Source: an uncultured Prevotellaceae bacterium (lineage in GTDB: Bacteria; Bacteroidota; Bacteroidia; Bacteroidales; Bacteroidaceae). From it: DNA of 64,000 nucleotides. Below the pieces are notes generated by a model, which was not told the origin of the DNA, searched no databases, and saw only the letters and a program-made list of their open reading frames with translations. The number at the start of each line of letters is the position of its first letter. Position 1 is the stretch's first letter. The translations under genes and the position numbers were made by a program. The stretch is from NCBI GenBank assembly GCA_947167515.1, contig CAMVIM010000015.1, positions 1-64,000 of the forward strand. The letters run 5' to 3'. Below, piece by piece: positions 33,283-41,019 of this stretch.

Positions 33283-33336
33283 CAAGCGAGGATGTGCTTC
33301 CCCCTAAAAAGAGGTACACATCCTCGCTTGCTGTTT
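33283..33336 (+). terminator. rho-independent terminator
   Basis: AAGCGAGGATGTG pairs with CACATCCTCGCTT (one bulge possible) over a long loop, followed by GCTGTTTTC. It lies between convergent genes. Confidence 0.7.
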
Positions 33337-33361
33337 TCTGCCGCACCAAAAACAGTATGCA

Positions 33362-34384
33362 TTAGAAATATGTATTGACAGCAAAGCGGAACTGTTCGAT
33401 GAATATCTGTTTGAAGGCAGATATGTTGTTTTGTTCATAGAACAATAGCATGGCTTTCTTGTAATCAATGCTGTCAACTGTGCGGAAAGATATGGGACAA
33501 TAGCTGTTGGCAATAAGAATTGCATTGCTGGAGATGCGGGCAATGCGTTTATTGCCATCATTGAAGGCTTGGATATACGAAAGCAATACCAGTACAAACA
33601 ACGCTTTCTCAAAGACATTCGTTCTGCTGTTCACCAAGTCGCAAGTCTGTTGGAGAGCCTCGCGAATCTGGAACTCATTGTCAATAGGACGGTAGTTGGT
33701 ACCTGTGATGCCAACACGTCGAGTACGGATGTTGCGGTCAACGCCCATATCCTTAATAAGCAGGCTGTGGATGTCTTCGATACGCGAGATGGTCAAGTGC
33801 TCCATGTAGTCGGGATTTGCAACGATGAAGTCAAGCGCATCCTTATGGTTGAGCAGCATGATGGCCTCCTCCTTGGTCTTACCTGCAGCCGTTTGTTTCT
33901 CTCTCAACAGACGTTCTGTTTCAAGCAAGGAGTAGGTGTTGCCTTCTATCTGTGATGATTTCCAACTGAGGTCAATACCCAGACGTTCCATCTCCTTACG
34001 TTTTTGTTCGTCTGGGAGCATAGAGAAGTTTTGGGCGAACTGCTTTTGCAAAGCGTTCAGTTCGGACATCTCCTGTTCTGTGAAAAGATGTACATGACTC
34101 AAGACCTGGGGAATCAAATCGAAGTTGTAACCTGTCTGTATCTGTCGCTCATCCACCTCTTTGCTGTAATACTCATCCAAATCGACGGGAGCGAATAGTG
34201 ACGAAATATAATATTTTGTAGCCCTTGCTTTCCCTTCCACGTTGATATAGCATGAGCTTGACAATTCATTAATGGCACGTTTGACGGTGGCAAGGCTTGC
34301 CTCGCCTGCCAACGCGTCTGCAATCTGTTTCGAAGATACGCCAGGATGGTCCTTGATGTAACGTAAAACGATGTTCTTATCCAT
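33362..34384 (-). CDS. Fic-family protein with Gln in place of the catalytic His, N-terminal HTH
   Basis: A 340-residue protein. Residues 1-60 form a winged helix-turn-helix (HPGVSSKQIADALAGEASLA, TVKRAINEL). The inhibitory helix motif SSQIEGN is at 143-149 (S/T-x-x-x-E-G), the Fic core at 195-290. The Fic loop reads IQAFNDGNKRIAR: canonical HPFxDGN(G/K)R has His where this protein has Gln272, and Pro becomes Ala. Fic enzymes transfer AMP or other NMPs and need that His, so this one is either inactive, regulatory, or uses other chemistry. Its promoter region has four operator half-sites (34396-34473), which suggests autorepression through the HTH. It closes the accessory island. Confidence 0.88.
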   Translation of the reverse strand: MDKNIVLRYIKDHPGVSSKQIADALAGEASLATVKRAINELSSSCYINVEGKARATKYYISSLFAPVDLDEYYSKEVDERQIQTGYNFDLIPQVLSHVHLFTEQEMSELNALQKQFAQNFSMLPDEQKRKEMERLGIDLSWKSSQIEGNTYSLLETERLLREKQTAAGKTKEEAIMLLNHKDALDFIVANPDYMEHLTISRIEDIHSLLIKDMGVDRNIRTRRVGITGTNYRPIDNEFQIREALQQTCDLVNSRTNVFEKALFVLVLLSYIQAFNDGNKRIARISSNAILIANSYCPISFRTVDSIDYKKAMLLFYEQNNISAFKQIFIEQFRFAVNTYF

Positions 34385-34395
34385 ACAAAAAATAG

Positions 34396-34473
34396 AATTG
34401 GCTCACAAAAGTACAAGAATCGGCTCAACTATGCAAGAAATTGAGCCGATTTCTTATCATTTTTGAGCCAATT
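34396..34473 (-). promoter_or_regulatory. four nested operator half-sites over the Fic promoter
   Basis: AATTGGCTCA (34396), AATCGGCTCA (34418), TGAGCCGATT (34442) and TGAGCCAATT (34464) form two nested inverted pairs with 22-24 bp spacing. The minus-strand -7 box TACTTTTG (34406-34413) lies between the first two. Confidence 0.75.
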
Positions 34474-34520
34474 TGAAAACATAGAACATGAAAATGAGTA
34501 CCGTTCGCTTTGCCAAAATA

Positions 34521-34763
34521 TCACATGATGGGGTCGGCACAGAAGTCTCTGCGCTTGCATTTCTTGCAATGCTTGCCCATCCATACCTCGTCGAACTGGT
34601 TCATGGACTGTTCCACTATTTTAGTCTCATCCGTCAAAATTCCTGCTTCAAAGTTTCGTTTGTCTTCTCCTTTCATGCCGATACCGGCTCCTGTGAGATT
34701 TGTACTGCCGATATATACTTCTTTGCAGTCAAAAACATACATTTTGAAGTGAAATGTATGTAA
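34521..34763 (-). pseudogene. C-terminal fragment of a phospholipase-D-like gene
   Basis: Begins right after an in-frame stop with LHTFHFKMYVFDCKE, containing the complete HxK(x)4D motif, then VYIGSTNLTGAGIGMKG, RNFEAGILTD and the Cys cluster CKKCKRRDFC. These are the final 75 or so residues of a PLD-like (HKD) nuclease family of about 190-200 residues, as I remember it. The matching N-terminal fragment lies about 4 kb upstream at 38643-38828, and about 80 residues between are absent. An ATG at 34742 exists, but such a product would lack half the fold. Confidence 0.7.
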
Positions 34764-34772
34764 TCATATTGC

Positions 34773-35678
34773 CTATTGGAATTCTATATTATATCCTCCC
34801 AATTCACGGATTTTATTCAATACGGAAGAATCTAACTTGTTAAATTTGACAAACATAACATATCCTTTGTTTTCTTTAGCCGCTTTTGCAATATCTGGTA
34901 TAATAGAGGATCTGTTACTACAATCACAAGTAAAGCAAGCTCCTGATGCGGCGAGTTCCTTGGCTTCAAATCCGGCTTCAATGACAATATCATATATAAT
35001 AAGTCCAGGTGCTTGAGAAGCAATCCGTTTCATGTTTCCAAAAGTTCCGCCTTGCTTGGGATTTTTTATGTTGCAAAAGGTGATTTTAGCCCCAGAATGT
35101 TTTATAATTCTCAGAGCCTCAGAAATCTTCGAATATGTTTTGTCAAAATCTAATTTTACATCAATACCATTTCTCAACTTATTCTCCACATCAGTCATGT
35201 TTGATGGGGCAATAGAATCCAACTTCTCATTTGTTCTTGATTTTATTATGGGAACGACCACAGGTTTAACATTGCTCTTCGTTTCACTGTTCTTCGGCTT
35301 CTTATTTGGGCTACTCGGTCTGTAAGAAAAGTTTGTACTCTTATGTTTTTTTGGGAAAAAAGCGACATATATATACATACACACAATGAAAACAGAGAAT
35401 AAAGTCCAAATGTGGTTTGTTACAAATGACCATATATGTATATTCCACATATTTAAAACTAATTGAGCGATCCCGACAATAATTATAAAGGCAATGTATA
35501 AAACAAGGCCAGTAAAAACCAATTTTATGCCTGTTTTAATGTCATCAATGATTGTAACATTCTTTGTGCCGTACTTAATTATGACAAATATGAGGTTACA
35601 TACAACAGAAAGAAAAAATGGAATCAGTATTTTTGCCCATATTGGCAACGATTCAATAACGTTTAGTAAATTTTCCAT
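34773..35678 (-). CDS. membrane protein with unknown C-terminal alpha/beta domain, last gene of the five-gene operon
   Basis: A 301-residue protein. Three hydrophobic helices (about 14-35, 50-75 and 88-110) precede a Lys/Ser-rich linker (112-165) and a soluble domain with alternating strands and helices (AKITFCNIKNP, GLIIYDIVIEAGFE, CFTCDCSNRSSIIPDIAKAA, GYVMFVKF). Two or three transmembrane helices joined to a cytoplasmic sensor or effector domain is a common defence-effector build, but I recognise no family. It follows the 35743-36489 gene after 64 bp and abuts the PLD fragment. Function unknown. Confidence 0.7.
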   Translation of the reverse strand: MENLLNVIESLPIWAKILIPFFLSVVCNLIFVIIKYGTKNVTIIDDIKTGIKLVFTGLVLYIAFIIIVGIAQLVLNMWNIHIWSFVTNHIWTLFSVFIVCMYIYVAFFPKKHKSTNFSYRPSSPNKKPKNSETKSNVKPVVVPIIKSRTNEKLDSIAPSNMTDVENKLRNGIDVKLDFDKTYSKISEALRIIKHSGAKITFCNIKNPKQGGTFGNMKRIASQAPGLIIYDIVIEAGFEAKELAASGACFTCDCSNRSSIIPDIAKAAKENKGYVMFVKFNKLDSSVLNKIRELGGYNIEFQ

Positions 35679-35742
35679 AAATCACATTGTAGTTAAAACA
35701 CGTATATTCGAAATTTTTATCCTTAAAATCAATATGTAAAAA

Positions 35743-36489
35743 TCATGAATTCATCAAGTGATAGATGTCATTTGCCAGATTACGGATATTTTCTTTTCCG
35801 TGCCATCCATGTTTTCTACTAATACAATAGTCGCTGTACTCTTTGGCAAACTCATCTTTGATGCTGTCGCCTAATAGTACAACACAATGTGGCTTGACCA
35901 TCTTAATCAACTCAACAACTCGATCACTGCACAATTTTTTCAAATCTACTCCAGTAGTCTTGTAGTAAGAGTCTAACAAACGATGCAAAGCCTTTGTATC
36001 GAATGTGGACATTGGATACAGGTTTGTGGCCATCACCCTTTGTTCGAATATATTTGTTAAATTCTCTCGGCTTTCATTAGGATATTCTCTTCGATAAATT
36101 CTGACAAGGAGTTCACACATATAATATGGAAAGAAATTCTTTTTTGTTTTGTTCTCTTCCCACCATTCACCATTCTCTCTTGCGTTATTGGGCATAAGCC
36201 ATTGCAAACGACTTCTCCATAGGGTTGGAAAATCGTCTGGAAGCTTATTCTTTGCAGGGTCAATAAGCATTTTCTGCCTTTCGTCCCAGTTGTCCCAATT
36301 CCATTGCAGATATCTTCCTGGTCCTTGATTAATGCCGATAAAGAGAATGTCGGGATGTTCGATAATTGGGCCGTTCAAATCAAACCATCCTAAATAATCG
36401 GGGTATCTGTCCCAATTCGATTTCATATCATCGAGGACAGAGATTATATCCTTTGATATTTCCAAATATTTCTGCTGTAGTTCTGTCAT
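35743..36489 (-). CDS. UDG-fold-like protein, divergent (third of three)
   Basis: A 248-residue soluble protein. A strand-loop like a uracil-DNA-glycosylase motif A is seen in HPDILFIGINQGPGRYL (about residues 45-61), and a second core strand in KPHCVVLLGDSIKDEFAK (about 199-216). The usual HPS of motif B is absent; the corresponding place has SRKHGWHGKENI. The middle is aromatic-rich (WNWDNWDERQ, GEWWEENKTKKNFF, CELLVRIYRREYP). It lies 2 bp after the gene at 36492-37289, of similar build. Membership of the UDG superfamily is my inference from these motifs. It is probably catalytically altered. Function unknown. Confidence 0.6.
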   Translation of the reverse strand: MTELQQKYLEISKDIISVLDDMKSNWDRYPDYLGWFDLNGPIIEHPDILFIGINQGPGRYLQWNWDNWDERQKMLIDPAKNKLPDDFPTLWRSRLQWLMPNNARENGEWWEENKTKKNFFPYYMCELLVRIYRREYPNESRENLTNIFEQRVMATNLYPMSTFDTKALHRLLDSYYKTTGVDLKKLCSDRVVELIKMVKPHCVVLLGDSIKDEFAKEYSDYCISRKHGWHGKENIRNLANDIYHLMNS

Positions 36490-36491
36490 CG

Positions 36492-37289
36492 TTAGAAAGC
36501 GGGATTGACGTTAGTAATAAAATCTCTGAAAGGACTGAAAACCTTTTCCAATACTTTCCAATTGGCTGCGACAGAAGGGTGAAACGCCTTTATCACAACT
36601 ACATTATCTTGAGGATAATACCAAAGGCAGGTTTTCATATCTGGCACGACCTTGTCGTTGACAATGTAGTCTCCACCAACAGGAAGAGCTTCCTTCCCCT
36701 TGAAATATTTTTTTGTTATGAAATTGAATATGGAATCTCCAGTGGCATTACAACATACTATGATATTTGGACGAAGTATATCCAGCTCTTTTTTAAGGAA
36801 ACCTTCATCACGAGAAAGCGCATTTTCAATAGTCTTTTCGTTAACAGTCTTGCCTCCAGCAAGTTTCTTTGACTCTATGAAAACGAAAGGTTTGCTATTC
36901 CAACAATCGATAACTTTCGGAATACGATTGTCAACGTCTTTGTCATTGAAAACAGACCCTGCTTTCATCTCCAATAGACCAAATAGCAATTTGGCCAGAT
37001 TCTTCAGGAACTTTACTTTAAGTTCTCTGTTCTTATTGGCTTTTTCTATACCTATTTTGTCAAGTAACAACTCACGGGTATCATATCCATACCCATCGGG
37101 GCAATCCTTTAACAGAAACGCGACTCGTCTTGATGATTGTCCCCAAAGTAAATCTACATCAATAGACGAATCATTTTTGTACACTATACCATCTTGGCAG
37201 AACTTATCTCTGTCATCTTCGTTATAGCTGTTTTTCCATCGCTTGAACAGCGTATCTAACAATTCATTGTAATTAACGTACTTTTTCAT
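36492..37289 (-). CDS. UDG-fold-like protein with HPS motif (second of three)
   Basis: A 265-residue soluble protein. RVAFLLKDCPDGYGYD (about 49-64) is placed like motif A of uracil-DNA glycosylases, LDILRPNIIVCCNATGDSIF like the central strand, and VVVIKAFHPSVAANW (about 234-248) carries the HPS signature of motif B near the C terminus, as in the UDG superfamily. Between them is FVFIESKKLAGGKTVN. The family is unfamiliar to me, and no substrate can be named. It starts 7 bp after the stop of the 37297 gene and ends 2 bp before the 35743-36489 gene; the operon is tightly packed. Confidence 0.65.
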   Translation of the reverse strand: MKKYVNYNELLDTLFKRWKNSYNEDDRDKFCQDGIVYKNDSSIDVDLLWGQSSRRVAFLLKDCPDGYGYDTRELLLDKIGIEKANKNRELKVKFLKNLAKLLFGLLEMKAGSVFNDKDVDNRIPKVIDCWNSKPFVFIESKKLAGGKTVNEKTIENALSRDEGFLKKELDILRPNIIVCCNATGDSIFNFITKKYFKGKEALPVGGDYIVNDKVVPDMKTCLWYYPQDNVVVIKAFHPSVAANWKVLEKVFSPFRDFITNVNPAF

Positions 37290-37296
37290 TCTGGGT

Positions 37297-38112
37297 TCAT
37301 TTGTACTTTGATTCCAGCATTCTATATGTGTTGGCTAAGAACTCCATCAAATCTTGTGTTTCATCCTTGGTTAGTCCTTTTCTCCACATAGCATTGGGAT
37401 GTAAAGTCCAGACAACTTTTGTCTTATACTTCTTGCTCAAATAAACAGCACGATATTTCTTATCTCTATCTCTATACATATTTTCCTGCCATTCAAAATC
37501 TGTTCCATCAAAAAAATCATTCTTTTCTATCCATGATAGAACAAACACATAGTCGGGATGATATGCTTCAATCATTGATTTTAAACTTTCGAAAGGCTTT
37601 GCCGCTTTACAAATAGTAAGGTATTCTTGTGTAACGGGCATCTCAGGTTCTCCAAAACGATATCTCAGAGTTTCTATTAACTCGATAGAATGTAAATTGC
37701 CATATCCGATTTCCTCGAGGATGTCTCGTTGTTGCTTAGACACAGAATTTATATCAGTAACCATTTGTCCTGTCCTTATCAACAAATGCAGTTTATCAAC
37801 AAAATTCCAAAAAGATCCTGTGTTATTTTTCCACTCCAACATTTTTTCCACGTCAACACATTTCGTGTTAGCTATCAGATAATCTTCAAGTTTGTTTTCT
37901 TGATATGCCTTTTTGAGTGTTTCTACAGGTTCCCAAGATAATGTATCTCGCCCAACATACATGATTTTCAGAGGAGCATCTTTGTATTTCGACATCGTGT
38001 ATGGGATAAATGGCCCCTGATGATAATGATTATCATAAAGGGACATGGTCTGACGGCAATATTCTTGAAGCAAAGGCAGGTAATAGCCAATATTTATCTT
38101 GTCGTTGTTCAT
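37297..38112 (-). CDS. UDG-fold-like protein with HPN motif (first of three)
   Basis: A 271-residue soluble protein. LKIMYVGRDTLSWEP (about 48-62) occupies the motif A position, YHPDYVFVLSWIEKNDFF the central strand, and KVVWTLHPNAMWRKG (about 237-251) the HP(S/N) motif B position. The pattern matches the two downstream proteins, though the sequences have diverged widely. The open frame begins at a TTG (38136); the ATG at 38112 (MNNDKINIGYY) also removes an overlap with the previous gene. Function unknown; a base-excision or modified-base-sensing role is a hypothesis. Confidence 0.65.
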   Translation of the reverse strand: MNNDKINIGYYLPLLQEYCRQTMSLYDNHYHQGPFIPYTMSKYKDAPLKIMYVGRDTLSWEPVETLKKAYQENKLEDYLIANTKCVDVEKMLEWKNNTGSFWNFVDKLHLLIRTGQMVTDINSVSKQQRDILEEIGYGNLHSIELIETLRYRFGEPEMPVTQEYLTICKAAKPFESLKSMIEAYHPDYVFVLSWIEKNDFFDGTDFEWQENMYRDRDKKYRAVYLSKKYKTKVVWTLHPNAMWRKGLTKDETQDLMEFLANTYRMLESKYK

Positions 38113-38125
38113 CCTATGGTCTAAC

Positions 38126-38608
38126 TTATGAATCAACTGAAGTAAAAGAATTAATTACTTTCAGGAAAAACTCAAATGCTTCGTTATAATCTTCTTTTTT
38201 GAAATTCTTGTAAAACCCATGACCTACATATGCACAAGAAGATTTATAAGCTGGATATTCAGTAAAAATGGCATTCAGTTTATCAACGAGTTTCTTTCCA
38301 GAGTCTTTAAGAGTTAAATCATAAGTGCTTCTGTCTTTTCTATTATGGGAGAACATACAGATAAGCTTTTGTTTCTCCTTTGTAATAAATAGATTATATA
38401 TCTTTCCTTCATAAATAATATCCACACCAACATATTCGCCAATGTTACATGGCTGAAGATTGGGAAACATGGTATTAGTCTGCTCTCTCCATGATTTACA
38501 GATAGCAGAAAAATACGTTTCGTATTCCTTTCTAAGCTGTTTCAACTCCTTTGATTTCTGGTCTATTTTGCTTTGCAAATCAACCAAATGCTGTTTTTCT
38601 TTATTCAT
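38126..38608 (-). CDS. coiled-coil protein of unknown function, first gene of the five-gene operon
   Basis: A 160-residue protein starting MNKEKQHLVDLQSKIDQKSK. Residues 1-40 form a coiled coil; the rest is a compact mixed domain (YVGVDIIYEGKIYNLFITKE, KLICMFSHNRKDRSTYDLT). No family recognised. A longer form would begin at the ATG at 38654-38656, inside the degenerate repeat copy C, and read MCLDSKRNFI before the same frame; since the repeat is an imported piece of the exonuclease end, I prefer 38608. It ends 13 bp before the ATG at 38112. Confidence 0.6.
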   Translation of the reverse strand: MNKEKQHLVDLQSKIDQKSKELKQLRKEYETYFSAICKSWREQTNTMFPNLQPCNIGEYVGVDIIYEGKIYNLFITKEKQKLICMFSHNRKDRSTYDLTLKDSGKKLVDKLNAIFTEYPAYKSSCAYVGHGFYKNFKKEDYNEAFEFFLKVINSFTSVDS

Positions 38609-38626
38609 ACGATTCAAATTTAATGT

Positions 38627-38659
38627 TATAAAATTTCTCTTGCTATCCAAGCACATGCT
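38627..38659. repeat. degenerate copy C of the exonuclease-end repeat
   Basis: About 30 of 33 positions match copy A; identical over GCTATCCAAGCACATGCTT. It lies between the PLD N-terminal fragment and the five-gene operon. Confidence 0.8.
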
Positions 38660-38828
38660 TTAGTTTACCTTCTGAGCGAACTTGTGCAATTTCTACACAG
38701 GTTGCTTCACTCACTAATTCGTCCGCATCTTTAATGTCAGCCGTACCATTCCAAAGCGAGTGCTTCGCATTGAGAGCACATGAAAGCACTTCTTTGTAGT
38801 GGGATGAGTTGGAGATGTAGGTGAACAT
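38643..38828 (-). pseudogene. N-terminal fragment of a phospholipase-D-like gene
   Basis: A 61-codon frame: MFTYISNSSHYKEVLSCALN followed by AKHSLWNGTADIKD is the start of the PLD-like family whose end is found at 34521-34763. After about residue 34 the sequence changes (ADELVSEATCVEIAQV) and ends in repeat copy C (KLKHVLG). Same strand and right order relative to the C-terminal fragment, so one gene was split and its middle lost when the operon arrived. Confidence 0.65.
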
Positions 38829-38833
38829 GATAA

Positions 38834-39886
38834 TTAAAGATTATTACCAACCCCAAGAAAACCTGCATCTAATAGCATAGAAGAAAAACTATTACCATCT
38901 ATTAATTGGACATTCGTCTCTTTTGCCAAATTAATGCATTCTTGAGTGAATGATTCAGATGAAGATATCACCCAATATATTTTAGAATACCCATCGTCTT
39001 GCCTATCGCCTTTTAACTCTTTCAGATGAGATATTTGTTCGGTAGCCCAGCTATTGGTTTCTCCACGATAATGTTTTACTTGCACATAATAAATTGTTTT
39101 CAAAAGGTCAAAGGTAGCTATAACATCTACATCCTCATAGTCAACTTTGCCCGTTGGATTTTTAGGAGGAATCACTACGGAACTGGCGCCAACTCTCTCA
39201 AAAAAACATTTAACCAAATTCTCAAACTTATCCGGATTCAACTTTTCTTGAATAATAGAACAAATATTGGGAACCACATCGTTGATTTCATTTCGGAAAT
39301 GAATAGGTTTGTTTTGATGGTAGCCCTCCAATGCCTTAAGAACACTTTCTTTTAGGTCGTTTATGCAGACATTCGTCTGTCTAACTTTCAATCTTGCTGT
39401 TAATGCACTATCAGCATAATCATATCTAGATATACCCTTTTGGATTATCTTTACACGTCTTGCAAAGCCAAGATCTATCTTGTCATGATTGGAGTCTATC
39501 AAATAACCATCATCATCTCTTAGTATCTCATCTCCATTCCAATTCTTTATGACCACATCTCTTATATCCTTAACCATGATAGGCTTGTCATCCAGTAATT
39601 CGAATATGGAAAAAGCACCATAGGTCGGAACAACAACCCAGTCACCAGCTTTCATTTCCTTAATGAAGTTCCACAACTGGTAACGTCCTCTTGAGAGTTC
39701 ACCCCATTTTACCATCAACTGTTCTCCAATGAACTGCCAGCCATTATCTCCTCTGACACCTTCAATGAAACCATCTTCTTCAAAATCACTCCACCCATAG
39801 CTGAGATAGTTGTTGTCAAGCAATGGGTACGAAATCTCTGCAATATGGCTAATGCGATGTATCCAATAGTTTCTTTGTATTTCCAT
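38834..39886 (-). CDS. Mrr-like restriction endonuclease
   Basis: A 350-residue protein. The N-terminal half (1-190) resembles a modified-base or DNA-reading module rich in aromatic residues (YWIHRISHIAEISYPLLD, LSRGRYQLWNF). The C-terminal half has the Mrr_cat nuclease pattern: PDKFENLVKCFFERVGASSV, then PTGKVDYEDVDVIATF and the catalytic strand TIYYVQVKHYRGET (D...QxK), with VISSSESFTQECINLAKETN and VQLIDGNSFSSMLLDAG as closing elements. Mrr-type enzymes cut methylated or otherwise modified foreign DNA. It stands as a one-gene cassette between repeat copies B and C. Confidence 0.85.
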   Translation of the reverse strand: MEIQRNYWIHRISHIAEISYPLLDNNYLSYGWSDFEEDGFIEGVRGDNGWQFIGEQLMVKWGELSRGRYQLWNFIKEMKAGDWVVVPTYGAFSIFELLDDKPIMVKDIRDVVIKNWNGDEILRDDDGYLIDSNHDKIDLGFARRVKIIQKGISRYDYADSALTARLKVRQTNVCINDLKESVLKALEGYHQNKPIHFRNEINDVVPNICSIIQEKLNPDKFENLVKCFFERVGASSVVIPPKNPTGKVDYEDVDVIATFDLLKTIYYVQVKHYRGETNSWATEQISHLKELKGDRQDDGYSKIYWVISSSESFTQECINLAKETNVQLIDGNSFSSMLLDAGFLGVGNNL

Positions 39887-39923
39887 AACTGTAAATTATT
39901 TAGTCCAACTTTTCAAAATCAAA

Positions 39924-39956
39924 TTCACAAAATCTCTCTGGCTATCCAAGCACATG
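39924..39956. repeat. copy B of the 33-bp exonuclease-end repeat
   Basis: Identical over 33 bp to copy A at 40987-41019 (core GGCTATCCAAGCACATG). Not part of a gene here; lies between the RhuM stop and the Mrr-like start. Confidence 0.9.
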
Positions 39957-39961
39957 TTGTA

Positions 39962-40930
39962 TTATACATTTTGCTGATTAATCAGGTTCACCACCACCTT
40001 CACCATCACGTCCTTTTCCTCTGTTTTACTTTCGGCAATCATCAGGGTGAGAGCAACAAGAGTGTTGTCGGCCAATCGCTTCGAACCATCCTCACGATAG
40101 AGGATGCCGTTGTTGTTGAGGAACCAAAGGAACAGGGTGGCGGCAATGCGTTTATTGCCATCGCTGAAGGAGTGGTTCTTCGTCACAAGATAGAGCAGCA
40201 TGGCAGCTTTTTCTTCCACACTGGGATAGAGTTCCTCACCTCCGAATGTCTGGTAAATCTGCCCAATACTGCTTTTGAACGAATCGTCCTTCTCATTGCC
40301 AAAAAGAACAGAGCCACCAAACTTTTCGCGCAGTCGCTGAATCTCTTTCATCGCGTTTTCGTAAGTGGCGTGAAAGGGTTCCTCCTTCGTGGTTTTTTCA
40401 ATGGTCAACCGCTCGTAGTCGTAGTTGTCGAGTGTGTCGAGAGCATAGGTGTAATCTGTCACGACCTCAAACAAGGCCCTGTTCTCTTCTGTGGAAAGTG
40501 ATTGGTTCTGGAGGGTGCGCCCCAACATACCCACCAGCTGGCGAAGCTCCCCAATCTGTTCGTGGCGAATTCGCTCATTGACGGCATAACCTTTGACCAT
40601 GTACTCTTTCAGAACCTTTCGTGCCCAGATACGGAAAGCGGTACCTCGTTTGCTTTTCACACGATAGCCAACGGAGATGATAACATCGAGGTTATAAAAT
40701 GGCACAGGCTTTTTGATTCCATTAACGTGTAAAAAATGCACGTTATCATCTTTCTCCAACTCCCCGTCCTTAAATACATTAATGATGTGGCGACGGATGT
40801 TTGAGTCTTCCCTTTCAAAAAGAAGAGCCATCTGGTTAGTGTTTAGCCACACAGTCTCGTTCTCCAGACGCACATCTATCTGCGTTTGTCCATCTTCTGT
40901 CTGATAAATGACAATTTTATCTTCTTCCAT
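39962..40930 (-). CDS. RhuM-family protein with C-terminal Fic/Doc domain
   Basis: A 322-residue protein starting MEEDKIVIYQTEDGQTQIDV. The N-terminal RhuM (virulence protein) domain covers about 1-200: VWLNTNQMALLFEREDSNIR, FYNLDVIISVGYRVKS, GTAFRIWARKVLKEYM. The C-terminal part carries a Doc-type Fic loop, NHSFSDGNKRIAA (about 260-272), with the catalytic His intact. Doc proteins phosphorylate EF-Tu and act as toxins; RhuM-Doc fusions are widespread on islands and their function is untested. The frame opens at a TTG (40939), but the ATG at 40930 follows the -7 box at 40949. One-gene cassette between repeat copies A and B. Confidence 0.88.
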   Translation of the reverse strand: MEEDKIVIYQTEDGQTQIDVRLENETVWLNTNQMALLFEREDSNIRRHIINVFKDGELEKDDNVHFLHVNGIKKPVPFYNLDVIISVGYRVKSKRGTAFRIWARKVLKEYMVKGYAVNERIRHEQIGELRQLVGMLGRTLQNQSLSTEENRALFEVVTDYTYALDTLDNYDYERLTIEKTTKEEPFHATYENAMKEIQRLREKFGGSVLFGNEKDDSFKSSIGQIYQTFGGEELYPSVEEKAAMLLYLVTKNHSFSDGNKRIAATLFLWFLNNNGILYREDGSKRLADNTLVALTLMIAESKTEEKDVMVKVVVNLINQQNV

Positions 40931-40948
40931 ACTTTTCAATTATTTTTG

Positions 40949-40956
40949 CAAAGATA
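40949..40956 (-). promoter_or_regulatory. promoter -7 box (TATCTTTG)
   Basis: Minus-strand box 19 bp before the RhuM start, downstream of repeat A; the cassette carries its own promoter. Confidence 0.6.
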
Positions 40957-40986
40957 CGTCTTTTCATTGAAAATATTACATCCTCT

Positions 40987-41019
40987 TTCACAAAATCTCT
41001 CTGGCTATCCAAGCACATG
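40987..41019. repeat. copy A of the 33-bp repeat, the 3' end of the exonuclease gene
   Basis: Encodes the last residues of the exonuclease (CAWIAREIL) and its stop. Copies B (39924) and C (38627) are the same segment without the gene. Layout as for an integration site at a gene 3' end. Confidence 0.85.

Noticed and set aside
38627..41019. Integron cassette array
   Set aside because: The repeats are exact or near-exact direct copies of a coding 3' end, with no attC-type imperfect palindrome and no integron integrase, so I describe them only as att-like repeats.
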